34,926 nt of DNA, taken from the NCBI GenBank assembly GCA_027045875.1, contig JALUAG010000099.1, positions 1 to 34,926 on the forward strand, read 5' to 3'. The notes beneath the pieces were generated by a model. It saw only the letters and a list, made by a program, of their open reading frames with translations, ran no database searches and was not told where the DNA came from. This DNA comes from Alphaproteobacteria bacterium. Lineage in GTDB: Bacteria; Pseudomonadota; Alphaproteobacteria; Geminicoccales; Geminicoccaceae. The position numbers and the translations under genes are program-made. Below, piece after piece: positions 23,325 through 32,781 of this stretch (positions within the stretch are counted from its first letter, which is position 1; the number at the start of each line of letters is the position of its first letter).

Positions 23325-23344
23325 GGCGCGGTCGGGTGAATCAA
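23317..23344 (-). promoter_or_regulatory. Promoter of the cysE-iscS operon
   Basis: On the minus strand TTGATT (23339-23344), a 16-base spacer and TATACT (23317-23322) form a good sigma70-type promoter. The predicted start near 23310 is about 100 nt before the cysE ATG. Its -10 box overlaps the -10 of the divergent promoter on the other strand. Confidence 0.6.
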
Positions 23345-23429
23345 TCGCGCGGGGATGCTCCCCCTTCCTCAACGTCCGGTGGGGAGGGACGGGATCGCCC
23401 GCCCATGTGCGCAAGGGGCGAACGCGAAC

Positions 23430-24098
23430 ATGCCTGAAGTGATCTTCAACGGCTCCGACGGACGTCTGGAGGGACGCTACGTGCATGGCGAGGGCCCGAA
23501 CCCGCCGCTCGCCCTCATCCTCCATCCGCACCCGCTGCACGGCGGCACCATGAACAACCGGGTGGTCTACACCCTGTTCCACATCTTCCGGCGGCGGGGG
23601 TTCTCGACCCTGCGCTTCAACTTCCGCGGCGTCGGCCGGTCCCAGGGCGTGTTCGACCACGGCCAGGGCGAGCTGCGCGACGCCGCGGTGGCCCTCGACT
23701 GGATGCAGCAGGTCAATCCCAACAACAACATGGCCTGGGTGGCGGGCTTCGGCTTCGGTGCCTGGATCGCGATGCAGCTCCTGATGCGCCGACCCGAGGT
23801 GCAGGGCTTCATCTGCTGTTCGCTGCCCGCCAATCTCTACGATTTCAGCTTCCTCGCCCCCTGCCCTTCCTCCGGCCTCATCGTGCACGGCGAGCAGGAC
23901 CTGGTCACCCCCACCGAATCGGTGATCAAGCTCGTCAACAAGCTTGCCCAGCAGCGCGGCATCATCATCGACTTCCACACCATCGAGGGCACCGACCACT
24001 TCTTCCGCGGCGCCTTCGAGGAACTCGAGGAAGTGTGCGAGGCCTACCTCGACAAGCGTCTCGAGGCGAGCGTCGAACCCGCTGCCATCGGCCGGTGA
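23430..24098 (+). CDS. Alpha/beta-hydrolase-fold protein with Gly in the nucleophile position
   Basis: A 222-residue protein of the small alpha/beta hydrolase group often found beside Fe-S genes in alphaproteobacteria. [12 protein letters not shown] carries the oxyanion-hole region, and [11 protein letters not shown] is typical. The acid is likely Asp in [11 protein letters not shown], and the His is in GTDHFFRG. The nucleophile elbow, normally G-x-S-x-G, reads AGFGFGAW here: codon GGC instead of a Ser codon. The fold seems intact but classical Ser hydrolysis is doubtful. Start ATG 23430 follows AGGGGCG; upstream in-frame codons are not protein-like. It is divergent from cysE and 9 bases before tyrS. 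Confidence 0.87.
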   Translation: MPEVIFNGSDGRLEGRYVHGEGPNPPLALILHPHPLHGGTMNNRVVYTLFHIFRRRGFSTLRFNFRGVGRSQGVFDHGQGELRDAAVALDWMQQVNPNNNMAWVAGFGFGAWIAMQLLMRRPEVQGFICCSLPANLYDFSFLAPCPSSGLIVHGEQDLVTPTESVIKLVNKLAQQRGIIIDFHTIEGTDHFFRGAFEELEEVCEAYLDKRLEASVEPAAIGR

Positions 24099-24107
24099 GA
24101 ACGGCCG

Positions 24108-25355
24108 ATGCGCGGTTTCCGATCGGATTTCCTGAGGGTTCTCGCCGAGCGCGGCTTCATCCACCAGTGCACCGACCCGGAGGCCCTCGACGGGGCGGCC
24201 GCCGAGGGACGCATCACGGGCTATGTCGGCTTCGACTGCACCGCCGACAGCCTCCATGTCGGCAATCTCCTGAGCATCATGATGCTGCGCTGGCTGCAGC
24301 GCACCGGCCACCGGCCGATCGCCCTCGTCGGCGGCGGCACCACGAAGGTCGGTGACCCCTCGGGCAAGGACGAGAGCCGGCGCCTGCTGTCCGAGGAGGA
24401 GATCGCCCGCAACAGGGCGGGCATCCTGCGGTCGCTCGAGAAGTTCCTCGATTTCGGCGGCGGCGAGGCGCTGCTCGTGGACAATGCCGAATGGCTCGAC
24501 CGCCTCCTCTACATCCCCTTCCTGCGCGAGGTGGGCCGCCATTTCACCATCAACCGCATGCTCGCCTTCGAGAGCGTGCGCCAGCGTCTCGAGCGCGAGC
24601 AGCCGCTCACCTTCCTCGAGTTCAACTACATGGTGATGCAGGCCTACGACTTCCTGGAGCTGTCGCGCCGTTTCGACTGCCGGCTGCAGATGGGCGGTTC
24701 CGACCAGTGGGGCAACATCGTCTGCGGCATCGAGCTCGCGCGCCGCGCCGAGGGCAGGCAGCTCTTCGGGCTCACCTGTCCGCTGCTGACTACCGCCTCG
24801 GGGGCCAAGATGGGCAAGACGGCCCAGGGTGCGGTCTGGCTCAACGAGGACCGGCTGCCCCCCTTCGAGTACTGGCAGTTCTGGCGCAACACCGAGGACG
24901 CCGACGTCGGCCGCTTCCTGCGCCTCTTCACCGAACTGCCGCTCGAGGAGATCGCGCGCCTCGAGCGCCTGCAGGGCGCGGAGATCAACGAGGCCAAGAA
25001 GATCCTCGCCTTCGAGGCGACCCGTCTCGCCCACGGCGAGGAGGCGGCGCGGAAGGCGGCGGACGCGGCGCGACGGCTGTTCGAGGGGGGCGAGGGCTCG
25101 GTGGCCGCCCTGCCCGAGGTGACCGTGCCTCGAACCCGCCTCGCCGAAGGGGTGCCGGTGGTGGAGCTCTTCACCCTGGCCGGCCTCGCCAAATCCCGGG
25201 GCGAAGCGCGGCGCCTGATCCGCGGCGGCGGCGCGCGGCTCGACGACCGGCGGATCACCGACGAGCATCTCATGATCCGCGAGGCGGACCTCGGCGACGG
25301 TGCCCTCAAGCTGTCCGCCGGCCGGAAGCGGCACGTGCTGGTGCGCGCCGCCTGA
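24108..25355 (+). CDS. tyrS: Tyrosyl-tRNA synthetase
   Basis: A 415-residue class I synthetase. The HIGH-equivalent is HVGN at residues 50-53, after [12 protein letters not shown]. The tyrosine-binding [11 protein letters not shown] segment is present, and the KMSKS-equivalent is KMGKT at about 234-238. The C-terminus (from about 350) carries an S4 RNA-binding domain ([19 protein letters not shown], then [12 protein letters not shown]). KMGKT in place of KMSKS is common in proteobacterial TyrRS of this type. ATG 24108 lies 9 bases after the hydrolase stop. Confidence 0.96.
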   Translation: MRGFRSDFLRVLAERGFIHQCTDPEALDGAAAEGRITGYVGFDCTADSLHVGNLLSIMMLRWLQRTGHRPIALVGGGTTKVGDPSGKDESRRLLSEEEIARNRAGILRSLEKFLDFGGGEALLVDNAEWLDRLLYIPFLREVGRHFTINRMLAFESVRQRLEREQPLTFLEFNYMVMQAYDFLELSRRFDCRLQMGGSDQWGNIVCGIELARRAEGRQLFGLTCPLLTTASGAKMGKTAQGAVWLNEDRLPPFEYWQFWRNTEDADVGRFLRLFTELPLEEIARLERLQGAEINEAKKILAFEATRLAHGEEAARKAADAARRLFEGGEGSVAALPEVTVPRTRLAEGVPVVELFTLAGLAKSRGEARRLIRGGGARLDDRRITDEHLMIREADLGDGALKLSAGRKRHVLVRAA

Positions 25356-25416
25356 GCCTCCCGCCGCCGATCGACCGGGGGTGGACCGGCGTCCGGGCCG
25401 GCCGTACTGAGGAGCC

Positions 25417-28377
25417 ATGCGCCAGGACATCCTCGCCCCGCCGCTCGCGGCCGATCCGCAGATGCTGGCCCGCAACCGCGAGCGGTTCGAGCGCCGCCTT
25501 GCCGGTACGGCCGCGGCACCGCTGCCGGAATGGCTGGCTGCCGAGGAGCACCGGCGCCTCGTCGAGGGCGTCCTGGGCTCCAGCCCGTTCCTGACCGAAT
25601 GCCTGCTGGCCGAGCTCGACCGGCTCGCCCTGTTCGCCGCCGAAGGGGCGGATCGGGCCTTCGACCGGCTGCTCGAAGAGACCCGCGACCTCGCCATCGC
25701 CCACCGCGGCCAGCTGATGGCCGATCTCCGGCGGCTGCGGCGAGGCGCGGCGCTTCTGGTGGCGCTCGCCGACCTCGGCGGCTTCTGGGATCTGGAGGCG
25801 GTCACGGGCGCCCTCTCCCGCTTCGCCGATCTGGCGATCGGCCGGGCGGTGGACCACCTGCTCCTCGAAGCCGCACAGCGGGGGGAGATCGAACTGCCCG
25901 ACCCGCAGCGTCCCGGCCGACAGAGCGGCCTCGTGGTGCTGGCGATGGGCAAGCTCGGCGCCTTCGAGCTCAACTACTCCTCCGACATCGACCTCATCGT
26001 CCTGTTCGACGGCGGCCGCCTCGCCTACCGCGGCGGCGAGGCGCCGATGGCCTTCGCCGTGCGGCTCGCCCGCACCCTCGTCTACATGCTGGAGCAGAAG
26101 ACGCGGGAGGGCTACGTGTTCCGCACCGACCTGCGGCTGCGACCGCATCTGCCCGGCCACCCGCTCGCGATCTCCTGCGAGGACGCCGAGCTCTACTACG
26201 AGCGCCACGGCCAGAACTGGGAACGCGCCGCCTTCATCAAGGCCCGGCCGGTGGCCGGCGACATCGAGGCGGGAGAGGCCTTCCTCGACCGGCTGCGACC
26301 CTACGTCTGGCGCAAGTATCTGGACTATGCGGCGATCCGCGACATCCATTCCATCAAGCGCCAGATCCACGCCCATCGCGGCTTCGGCCACATCCGGGTG
26401 CTGGGCCACGACCTCAAGGTGGGACGCGGCGGTATCCGCGAGATCGAGTTCTTCGTCCAGACCCAGCAGCTCATCCTGGGCGGCCGCTATCCCGAGCTGC
26501 GCGGCCGGCGCACCCGCGAGGTGCTGGCGGCGCTGGCCGCCGGCCGCTGGATCGAGGCCGAGGCGGCGCGCGAGCTGGACGCCGCCTACGTGGCGCTGCG
26601 CGGCCTCGAACACCGGCTGCAGATGGTGGCCGACCGCCAGACCCAGCTCCTGCCCGCCCGCGAGACCGAATTCGCGAAATTCGCCGCCTTCGCCGGCCAC
26701 CGTGATCCGACCGCCTTCGAGGACGCCATCCGCGCGGTGCTGCTGACGGTGGAGCGGCACTACGCGGCGCTGTTCGAGAAGGAACCCGACCTCGCCGCCG
26801 GGGCGCGGCTCGTGTTCACCGGCACCGAGGACGATCCCGAAACCCTGGAGACCCTGCGCGGCATGGGCTTCCGCGATCCGGGCGCGGTCTCGGCGCGGAT
26901 CCGGAGCTGGCATCACGGGCACATCCGGGCCACCCGAAGCGCCCGCGCGCGCGAGCTGCTGACCGAGCTCACCCCGAGCATCCTCGAGGCCCTGCGCCGC
27001 CAGCCCGACATCGACGAGGCGTTCCGCCTGTTCGACGAGTTCGTCTCCAACCTGCCGGCCGGGGTGCAGATCTTCTCCCTGCTGCGGGCCAATCCGCCGC
27101 TCCTCGTGCTGCTCTCCGACCTGATGGGCGCGGCGCCGCGTCTCGCCGGATATCTGAGCCGTCACGTGGACCTCTTCGAGGCGATGCTGGCACCCGACTT
27201 CTTCGAGCCGCTGCCCGGCGCCGAGGAGCTGCGGCGCGAGCTCGACGCCCGCCTCGCCGATGCCCGCCACCTCGAGGAGGTGCTCGATCTCACCCGGCGC
27301 TGGGCCCACGGCCGCCAGTTCCAGGCCGGGCTCCACGTGCTGCTCGGGGTGAGCGACGTCCGCGCCGCCCAGGCCTGTCTCACCGCCCTCGCCGATGTCG
27401 TGCTGCAGGCGCTGCTGCCCCGCGCGGAGGCCTGGCTGGCACCGCAGCACGGCCGCATCCCGGGCGGTGCCTTCGCCGTCCTCGGTCTGGGCAAGCTCGG
27501 CAGCCGGGAGCTCACCATCGGCTCCGATCTCGATCTCGTCTTCGTCTTCGACGCCCCCGCCGAGGCCCGTTCCGACGGCCCCCAGCCGCTCGCCGCCACC
27601 ACCTTCTACGCCCGGTTCGGCCAGCGCCTCGTGAGCGCCATCTCGGCCCGCACCGCCGAGGGACGGCTCTACGAGATCGACACCCGCCTGCGCCCGTCGG
27701 GCAACGTGGGACCCGTCGCATGCAGCTTCGAGAGCTTCCAGCGCTACAATCGGGAAACCGCCCAGAGCTGGGAGCATCAGGCCCTGACCCGGGCGCGGGC
27801 GGTGGCCGGCAACGCGGCGCTCGGCCGCCGTCTCGAGAGGGCGATCGACGAGATCGTTCGCCTGCCGCGGGATACCGTCCGCCTGGCGGCGGAAATCCGG
27901 GCCATGCGGGAGCGGATCTTCCGCGAGCACGGCTCCGACAGTCCCTGGAACCTCAAGCACGTGCGGGGCGGCCTCGTCGATCTCGAATTCACGGCGCAGT
28001 TTCTCCAGCTCGCCCACGCCCACGACCATCCCGAACTGCGCGCGACGCGGACCCGCGACGTGCTGGAACGGGCGGGCCGGATCGGGCTGCTCGAGGCCGA
28101 GCGGTCGCGCGATCTGGTCGCCGCCCTCGACCTCCAGCACGCCCTCCAGGCCGTTCTCCGGCTCTCGACCAGCCCCGGTTTCCGTGCTGGCGAGGCGCCG
28201 GCGGGCATCCGCGAAGCCCTGCTGCGGGCCGCCAACCGCGTGGTCGACGGCGGGCTGCCGCTCGAAAGCTTCGCCGCCCTCGAAACGCGCCTGCGAGAGG
28301 GCCAGGCGCTCGCCCGCGAGACCTTCGACCGGTTCTGTCCTCCTTCCACCGCCCCGTCCGAGGAAACCCCGCCATGA
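25417..28377 (+). CDS. glnE: Bifunctional glutamine synthetase adenylyltransferase/adenylyl-removing enzyme
   Basis: A 986-residue regulator of nitrogen assimilation that adenylylates and deadenylylates glutamine synthetase under PII control. Two nucleotidyltransferase domains are visible. The N-terminal one (deadenylylation) has [19 protein letters not shown] with SSDIDL at about 188-193; the C-terminal one (adenylylation) has [19 protein letters not shown] with GSDLDL near 702-707. Each is followed by a helical PII-uridylyltransferase-like domain ([14 protein letters not shown], then [16 protein letters not shown]). ATG 25417 follows GAGGAGCC. Its TGA overlaps the next gene as ATGA. The opposite strand is open for 944 codons, a GC-bias shadow. 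Confidence 0.96.
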   Translation: MRQDILAPPLAADPQMLARNRERFERRLAGTAAAPLPEWLAAEEHRRLVEGVLGSSPFLTECLLAELDRLALFAAEGADRAFDRLLEETRDLAIAHRGQLMADLRRLRRGAALLVALADLGGFWDLEAVTGALSRFADLAIGRAVDHLLLEAAQRGEIELPDPQRPGRQSGLVVLAMGKLGAFELNYSSDIDLIVLFDGGRLAYRGGEAPMAFAVRLARTLVYMLEQKTREGYVFRTDLRLRPHLPGHPLAISCEDAELYYERHGQNWERAAFIKARPVAGDIEAGEAFLDRLRPYVWRKYLDYAAIRDIHSIKRQIHAHRGFGHIRVLGHDLKVGRGGIREIEFFVQTQQLILGGRYPELRGRRTREVLAALAAGRWIEAEAARELDAAYVALRGLEHRLQMVADRQTQLLPARETEFAKFAAFAGHRDPTAFEDAIRAVLLTVERHYAALFEKEPDLAAGARLVFTGTEDDPETLETLRGMGFRDPGAVSARIRSWHHGHIRATRSARARELLTELTPSILEALRRQPDIDEAFRLFDEFVSNLPAGVQIFSLLRANPPLLVLLSDLMGAAPRLAGYLSRHVDLFEAMLAPDFFEPLPGAEELRRELDARLADARHLEEVLDLTRRWAHGRQFQAGLHVLLGVSDVRAAQACLTALADVVLQALLPRAEAWLAPQHGRIPGGAFAVLGLGKLGSRELTIGSDLDLVFVFDAPAEARSDGPQPLAATTFYARFGQRLVSAISARTAEGRLYEIDTRLRPSGNVGPVACSFESFQRYNRETAQSWEHQALTRARAVAGNAALGRRLERAIDEIVRLPRDTVRLAAEIRAMRERIFREHGSDSPWNLKHVRGGLVDLEFTAQFLQLAHAHDHPELRATRTRDVLERAGRIGLLEAERSRDLVAALDLQHALQAVLRLSTSPGFRAGEAPAGIREALLRAANRVVDGGLPLESFAALETRLREGQALARETFDRFCPPSTAPSEETPP

Positions 28378-28877
28378 CCGAACGCACCGACCTCGTCCCC
28401 GGCGCTCCCTGCCCGCCCTTCGACATGCCGCTCGATCAGGGCGGTCGGGTGTCCCTCGAGAGCCTGCGCGGCCGCCCCTTCGTGCTCTACTTCTACCCCA
28501 AGGACGACACCTCGGGCTGCACCCGGGAGGCGGTCGCCTTCTCGGAACGGCATGCGGCCTTCGAGGCGCTCGGCGTGCCGGTGATCGGCGTGTCGCGGGA
28601 CAGTCTCGAAAAGCACCGACGCTTCCGGGAAAAGCACGGTCTCGAGGTGGCCCTCGCCAGCGACGAGACGGGCGCCGTCACCGAGGCCTTCGGGGTATGG
28701 GTCGAAAAGAGCATGTACGGCCGCCGGTACATGGGCATCGAGCGGGCCACCTTCCTGGTCGACGCCGAGGGGCGGATCCACCGGGTGTGGCGGAAGGTGA
28801 AGGTGCCGGGCCACGCCGAGGCGGTGCTGGCGGCCGCACGCGAACTCGTCGAAGGAAAGCCGGAGGTGTCCAGGTGA
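28374..28877 (+). CDS. bcp: Bcp/PrxQ-type thioredoxin-dependent peroxiredoxin
   Basis: A 167-residue peroxiredoxin. The peroxidatic Cys lies in KDDTSGCTREAVAF. The usual PrxQ resolving cysteine five residues later (GCTREAC in many homologues) is Val here, so this looks like a 1-Cys or alternative-resolving form; Cys13 in GAPCPPFD is the only other Cys near the N-terminus. The catalytic Thr (two residues before the SGC, TSGC) and the conserved Arg in ATFLVDAEGRI region are kept. It would reduce hydrogen peroxide or organic peroxides. ATG overlaps the glnE stop by 4 bases; its stop overlaps the next GTG start. Confidence 0.92.
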   Translation: MTERTDLVPGAPCPPFDMPLDQGGRVSLESLRGRPFVLYFYPKDDTSGCTREAVAFSERHAAFEALGVPVIGVSRDSLEKHRRFREKHGLEVALASDETGAVTEAFGVWVEKSMYGRRYMGIERATFLVDAEGRIHRVWRKVKVPGHAEAVLAAARELVEGKPEVSR

Positions 28878-29560
28878 GTCCGCGCACGCCGGGCCTCAAT
28901 GCGCGTCTGCGGGCCTATCTCCTGGAGGTCGGCCTGCGCGAACACCCGGCACTGCGCGCTCTGCGCGAGGTGACCGACCGGTTGCAGGAAGGTGGCATGC
29001 GCTCCTCCGCCGAACAGGCCCAGCTGCTCGCCTTCCTGGTCGAACTCACGGGCGCCGAACGGCTTCTCGAGATCGGCTGCTTCTCCGGCTATGCGACCCT
29101 CGCCATGGCGCTGGCCCTGCCGCCCGGCGGGCGCATCGTCACCCTCGACGTCAACGCCGACTGGGCGGAGATCGGCCGCCGGTACTGGCGGCAGGCGGGG
29201 GTCGAGGACCGGATCGAGCTGCGCCTCGGCCTCGCCCTCGACAGCCTCGACGCGCTGCTCGCCGAGGGCGCCCGCGGGAGCTTCGATCTCGTCTACATCG
29301 ACGCCGACAAGAAACGGTACGAGGACTATCTCGACCGGGCCCTCGGCCTCGTCCGGCCGGGAGGACTGATCGCCGCCGACAACGTGCTGTGGCACGGGGC
29401 GGTGGCGGATCCGGAGGATCGCAGCCGGCAGGCGCAGGCACTGCGGCGCTTCAACCGCCGGGTCCACGACGATCCGCGGCTCGCCCTCTGCATGCTGCCG
29501 GTGGGGGACGGCCTCACCCTGCTCCGCCTTCGCCCCCGAACCGGACCCGGCCAGCCATGA
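28874..29560 (+). CDS. SAM-dependent O-methyltransferase, class I (catechol/caffeoyl-CoA type)
   Basis: A 228-residue methyltransferase. The SAM-binding glycine loop is LLEIGCFSGYATLAMALALP, followed by IVTLDVNADWAEIGRRYW. The metal-binding Asp segment FDLVYIDADKKRYEDY and the IAADNVLWHGAVAD segment are characteristic of divalent-metal-dependent O-methyltransferases such as caffeoyl-CoA OMT and bacterial homologues. Substrate unknown. It starts with GTG 28874, overlapping the peroxiredoxin stop as GTGA, with GGAGG 7 bases upstream. A palindromic terminator begins 5 bases after its stop. Confidence 0.9.
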   Translation: MSPRTPGLNARLRAYLLEVGLREHPALRALREVTDRLQEGGMRSSAEQAQLLAFLVELTGAERLLEIGCFSGYATLAMALALPPGGRIVTLDVNADWAEIGRRYWRQAGVEDRIELRLGLALDSLDALLAEGARGSFDLVYIDADKKRYEDYLDRALGLVRPGGLIAADNVLWHGAVADPEDRSRQAQALRRFNRRVHDDPRLALCMLPVGDGLTLLRLRPRTGPGQP

Positions 29561-29561
29561 C

Positions 29562-29583
29562 AAAAGCGGGCCGTACGGCCCGC
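29562..29583. terminator. Palindromic terminator shared by convergent genes
   Basis: GCGGGCC-GTAC-GGCCCGC (29566-29583) is a perfect palindrome. On the minus strand it is followed by TTTTGTCA, so it is a good intrinsic terminator for the SPW gene. For the plus-strand methyltransferase it lacks a T-run but may still pause polymerase. Confidence 0.7.
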
Positions 29584-29644
29584 AGTCGACGACCGGGAAC
29601 GCGCCCACGCCACGCTCCCGGCGCCTCGTATCGAACGTTCGCGG

Positions 29645-30010
29645 TCAGTGTGCCCGGGCCGGCTGCTGACGCGCCTGCCAGGCCGCCCAGATCGCCAGCG
29701 CCGCCGTGACGATGCCGACGATCACGTGGTTCCACACGGCCGCGGTCACCGTCGCGTAGCCCGTGATCCAGGGCGAGACGACGAGCCACACGCCCAGGAG
29801 AGCGTTGACCCATTCCTCCCACTCCTGGAACGCCGTCAGCGCGGCGATGGCCGCAACGGCGACGATGACGCCCGGAACCCAAGCGTTCCAGGCGGCCGTG
29901 CTTTCGGCCGTGTAGCCGAACAGCCAAGGCGAGATCACCAGCCAGAGGCCCAACAACACATTGACCGCATCGTGCCACTGACGTGACAGCTTGCTGCCGA
30001 ACTCCGCCAT
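29645..30010 (-). CDS. SPW-repeat membrane protein
   Basis: A 121-residue membrane protein built of two tandem SPW repeats: NVLLGLWLVISPWLFGY near residue 17 and NALLGVWLVVSPWITGY near residue 68. Each is followed by a second hydrophobic helix, giving about four membrane segments. The family (Pfam SPW) is of unknown function and is found in one- and two-repeat forms. Start ATG 30010 has an excellent AGGAGGTGAGCC site. The Ser-Pro-Trp motifs are conserved in both halves, which points to internal duplication. It is probably monocistronic, with the terminator at 29562-29583. Confidence 0.9.
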   Translation of the reverse strand: MAEFGSKLSRQWHDAVNVLLGLWLVISPWLFGYTAESTAAWNAWVPGVIVAVAAIAALTAFQEWEEWVNALLGVWLVVSPWITGYATVTAAVWNHVIVGIVTAALAIWAAWQARQQPARAH

Positions 30011-30112
30011 GGCTCACCTCCTAGCCTGCCGTGCTCCAATCGACGATCGAGCTCTGCAAGCCATTCGGCAGGTTATGATTTGGCTTCCGGTTTCGTGCTT
30101 TGCAAGGGGGAA

Positions 30113-31453
30113 TCAGCGCCGGCGTGTGCGCTGCGGTTCCGGCATCCCCGCCACAGCGCGGCGCAGATCCTCAAGGCGGATGCGGTCACGATCGTCGGGG
30201 CCGATGCGTTCCTCCGCCCGCCGCAGGTAGAGCTCCGCATCGCGTCTGTCGTGGCGGAGCACCGCCCATTCGGCCAGCGCCAGAAACGACTCCCCCTCGT
30301 CGCCCAGTCGGCCGGCGACCACCCCGAGGAGCCGATAGGCGGGCGCATAGAGCCGATCGAGGCGGATCGCCTCGCGCAGCGCGGCCCGGGCTTCCGGCAG
30401 CAGCTCGGGCCGGTCCTGCTCGATCAGGGTGCGGGCGAAGGCCACCCGCACGAGCGCCGAATCCGGCCGCAACGCCAGCGCCTTCCGATAGAAGGGTTCG
30501 GCTTCCGCCACCCGCCCCCGCTCGAACAGGAACTGCCCCTTGAGTTCCAGCAGATACGGATCTTCCGGCCGCTCCCGCAGCAGCTCGTCGAGAAGCCGCA
30601 TCGATTCGTCGAAGCGGAGATCCCGGTAGAGGGCGATGGCGCGAGCGTAGCGGGTTGCAAAATCCTTTCCCCGATACCGGCGGAGCGCCTCCTGCGGCGG
30701 CGCGAGGAAGCCCACGAGCTTGGCCACGATCCGCCGGTGCTCGGCCTCGAGGGCCTGATCCGGCGGCCGTTCGTCGGCCGCCGCCGCGGTCACCTGGCTC
30801 TCGAGAAAGCGGATGCGATCACGGGTGAGCGGATGCGTCTGCAGGAATTCGCCTCCGCCTCCGGAGATGCCGCGTGCGCGGGCATCGAGAAGCTCCATCA
30901 CCTCGAGAAGGCCGCGCGGCGACATGCCCACCGCCGACAGATACGTCACCGCCGCCTGGTCCGCGGCCTGCTCCTGGGCACGGGTGAACGTCAGCATGCG
31001 CTGGCGTGCGAGCCCCTGCGAGCCGACGATCGCCGCCGTCCCGAGCTGCGGCGCCCCCGCCACTGCCGCGGCGATGCCGAGGAGGGCACCGATCAGGGCC
31101 TGCTGTCCCGCTCGCTCGCCGGCCCGCACCATCCGGGTCAGATGACCACCGGCGATGTGACCGATCTCGTGGGCGATCACGCCCGCGAGCTGCTCCGGGG
31201 TCTCGGCGGCCTCGATCAGCCCCGTGAAGACGAACAGGTTCTGGCCGCCGGCGACGAAGGCGTTGAGCCGGGGATCGGCGAGCACGAACAGGCGCAGATC
31301 CTCGGGACGGAGCCCCGCGGCCTCCAGCAGCGGATCGGCGAGGCGCCGCAGATAGCGCTCCGTCTCGTCGTCACGGATCGCACCCTGGGCCATCGCCGGC
31401 AGGGAGGCCACCAGCAGCAGCAAGAGTACCGTCAGCGCCCGCAGCAACGCCAT
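30113..31453 (-). CDS. M48 family metalloprotease with TPR repeats, BepA/YfgC-like
   Basis: A 446-residue periplasmic zinc protease. The signal peptide is about residues 1-22 (LLLLVASLPAMA). The zinc motif HEIGH is at 95-99 in VIAHEIGHIAGGH. The probable third ligand Glu is in RAQEQAADQAAV. From about residue 290 onward, helical pairs with ALYRDLRFDESMRLLDELL and AEPFYRKALALRPDS are TPR repeats. BepA-type proteins act with the BAM machinery in outer-membrane protein quality control. ATG 31453 begins the signal peptide and follows GGAG; the longer frame upstream is rejected. It is divergent from the aminotransferase. Confidence 0.92.
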   Translation of the reverse strand: MALLRALTVLLLLLVASLPAMAQGAIRDDETERYLRRLADPLLEAAGLRPEDLRLFVLADPRLNAFVAGGQNLFVFTGLIEAAETPEQLAGVIAHEIGHIAGGHLTRMVRAGERAGQQALIGALLGIAAAVAGAPQLGTAAIVGSQGLARQRMLTFTRAQEQAADQAAVTYLSAVGMSPRGLLEVMELLDARARGISGGGGEFLQTHPLTRDRIRFLESQVTAAAADERPPDQALEAEHRRIVAKLVGFLAPPQEALRRYRGKDFATRYARAIALYRDLRFDESMRLLDELLRERPEDPYLLELKGQFLFERGRVAEAEPFYRKALALRPDSALVRVAFARTLIEQDRPELLPEARAALREAIRLDRLYAPAYRLLGVVAGRLGDEGESFLALAEWAVLRHDRRDAELYLRRAEERIGPDDRDRIRLEDLRRAVAGMPEPQRTRRR

Positions 31454-31593
31454 GCCCGAACTCCGACCTGCGGGTGTCGGCGCTTCACGCGCCCGCGATC
31501 GGGTCGCTGGGGCACTGGCGAACCCGCCCACCCGGTGACAGTTTGGTGCCGTAGATATAGGAGCCGAGCGGAAACCGAAAAAGGTCGGGCCGG

Positions 31594-32775
31594 ATGAAAG
31601 CGTCGAAACGCAGCGACATCGCCCCCTTCATCGTCATGGAAGTGCTGGAGGCGGCCAACGCCCGCGCCGCCGCGGGCGCCGACGTGATGCATCTCGAACT
31701 GGGGGAGCCGGGCGGCGGACCGCCCCCTTCCGCCCTGCGGGCGGCACGCACCGCCCTCGCCGAGGCGTCCCTCGGCTACAGCGAGGCCTTCGGGCTGCCG
31801 GACCTCAGGCGGCGCATCGCCCGCCACTATCTCGAGCGCTACGGGGTCGATCTGCCGCCGGCCCGCATCGCGCTCACGGTGGGCGCTTCGGGCGCCTTCA
31901 TCCTGGCCTTCCTGGCGGCCTTCGACGCCGGCGACCGCGTCGCCCTCGCCGAGCCGGGCTATCCCGCCTACCGCAATATCCTGAAGGCCCTCGGCATCGA
32001 GGTGGTGTCACTGCCGGTGGGCTTCGCCGAGCGGTTCCAGCCCGCGCCGGAACTGCTGGAGCGGGCCGCTCCCCTCGACGGGCTGATCATCGCCAGTCCC
32101 GCCAATCCCACCGGCACCATGCTCGACGACGAAGAGCTCGCGCGCCTCGCACGCTGGTGCCGCGACAACGGGGTGCGCCTCGTGAGCGACGAAATCTACC
32201 ACGGGATCACCTACGGCCGGCCGGCGGACACCGTACTGCGCCACGACGACCGGGCGGTCGTGGTCAACAGCTTCTCCAAGTTCTTTTGCATGACCGGCTG
32301 GCGGCTGGGCTGGATCGTGCTGCCCGAGGATCTGCGGCTGCCGGCCCTCCGTCTCGCGCAGAACCTGTTCATCGCCCCGCCCACCATCTCCCAGCACGCC
32401 GCGCTCGGGGCGTTCGACGACCTGCCGCTGCTCGACGCGCGCGTCGACGGCTACCGACGCAACCGTGACCGGATCCTGACGGCGCTCGCGGAGGCGGGCC
32501 TCGCGCGCGTCGCCCCGCCCGACGGTGCCTTCTACATCTATGTCGACATCGGCGGGCTCGGAAGCGACGCCGCCGCGATCAGCCGCAGGATGCTCGAGGA
32601 GATCGGCGTCGCCACCACGCCGGGCAACGATTTCGATCCGGTGCGCGGGCATCGCTTCCTGCGCATCTCCTTCGCCGCCGAGGAGCCCACGGTCGAGGAA
32701 GCCTGTCGCCGCCTCGTGCCCTGGCTTCGGAGCCGCCTCGCCGAGGCCGCAACCGAGCTGCCCGCCGGCGGCTGA
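31594..32775 (+). CDS. Pyridoxal-phosphate aminotransferase, class I/II
   Basis: A 393-residue fold-type I PLP enzyme. The PLP lysine is Lys229 in VVNSFSKFFCMTGWRLGW. SPANPTGT, the VSDEIYHG pyridine-ring Asp segment and FLRISFA with the substrate-carboxylate Arg are in place. It resembles the aspartate/alanine/aromatic group of aminotransferases; the exact amino-acid pair cannot be told from sequence. ATG 31594 follows AGGTCGGGCCGG. Its stop is only 6 bases from the convergent stop of the RNase E gene, with no hairpin between. Confidence 0.92.
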   Translation: MKASKRSDIAPFIVMEVLEAANARAAAGADVMHLELGEPGGGPPPSALRAARTALAEASLGYSEAFGLPDLRRRIARHYLERYGVDLPPARIALTVGASGAFILAFLAAFDAGDRVALAEPGYPAYRNILKALGIEVVSLPVGFAERFQPAPELLERAAPLDGLIIASPANPTGTMLDDEELARLARWCRDNGVRLVSDEIYHGITYGRPADTVLRHDDRAVVVNSFSKFFCMTGWRLGWIVLPEDLRLPALRLAQNLFIAPPTISQHAALGAFDDLPLLDARVDGYRRNRDRILTALAEAGLARVAPPDGAFYIYVDIGGLGSDAAAISRRMLEEIGVATTPGNDFDPVRGHRFLRISFAAEEPTVEEACRRLVPWLRSRLAEAATELPAGG

Positions 32776-32781
32776 AGAGCC

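Noticed and set aside
23208-25973. Upstream extension of the cysE frame giving a 1159-codon protein
   Set aside because: The extension is antisense to the hydrolase, tyrS and glnE. CysE family text begins at 23207.
25306-28140. A 944-codon open frame on the minus strand opposite glnE
   Set aside because: It is a mirror of glnE codons (His, Gln and Glu-rich) with no family signature.
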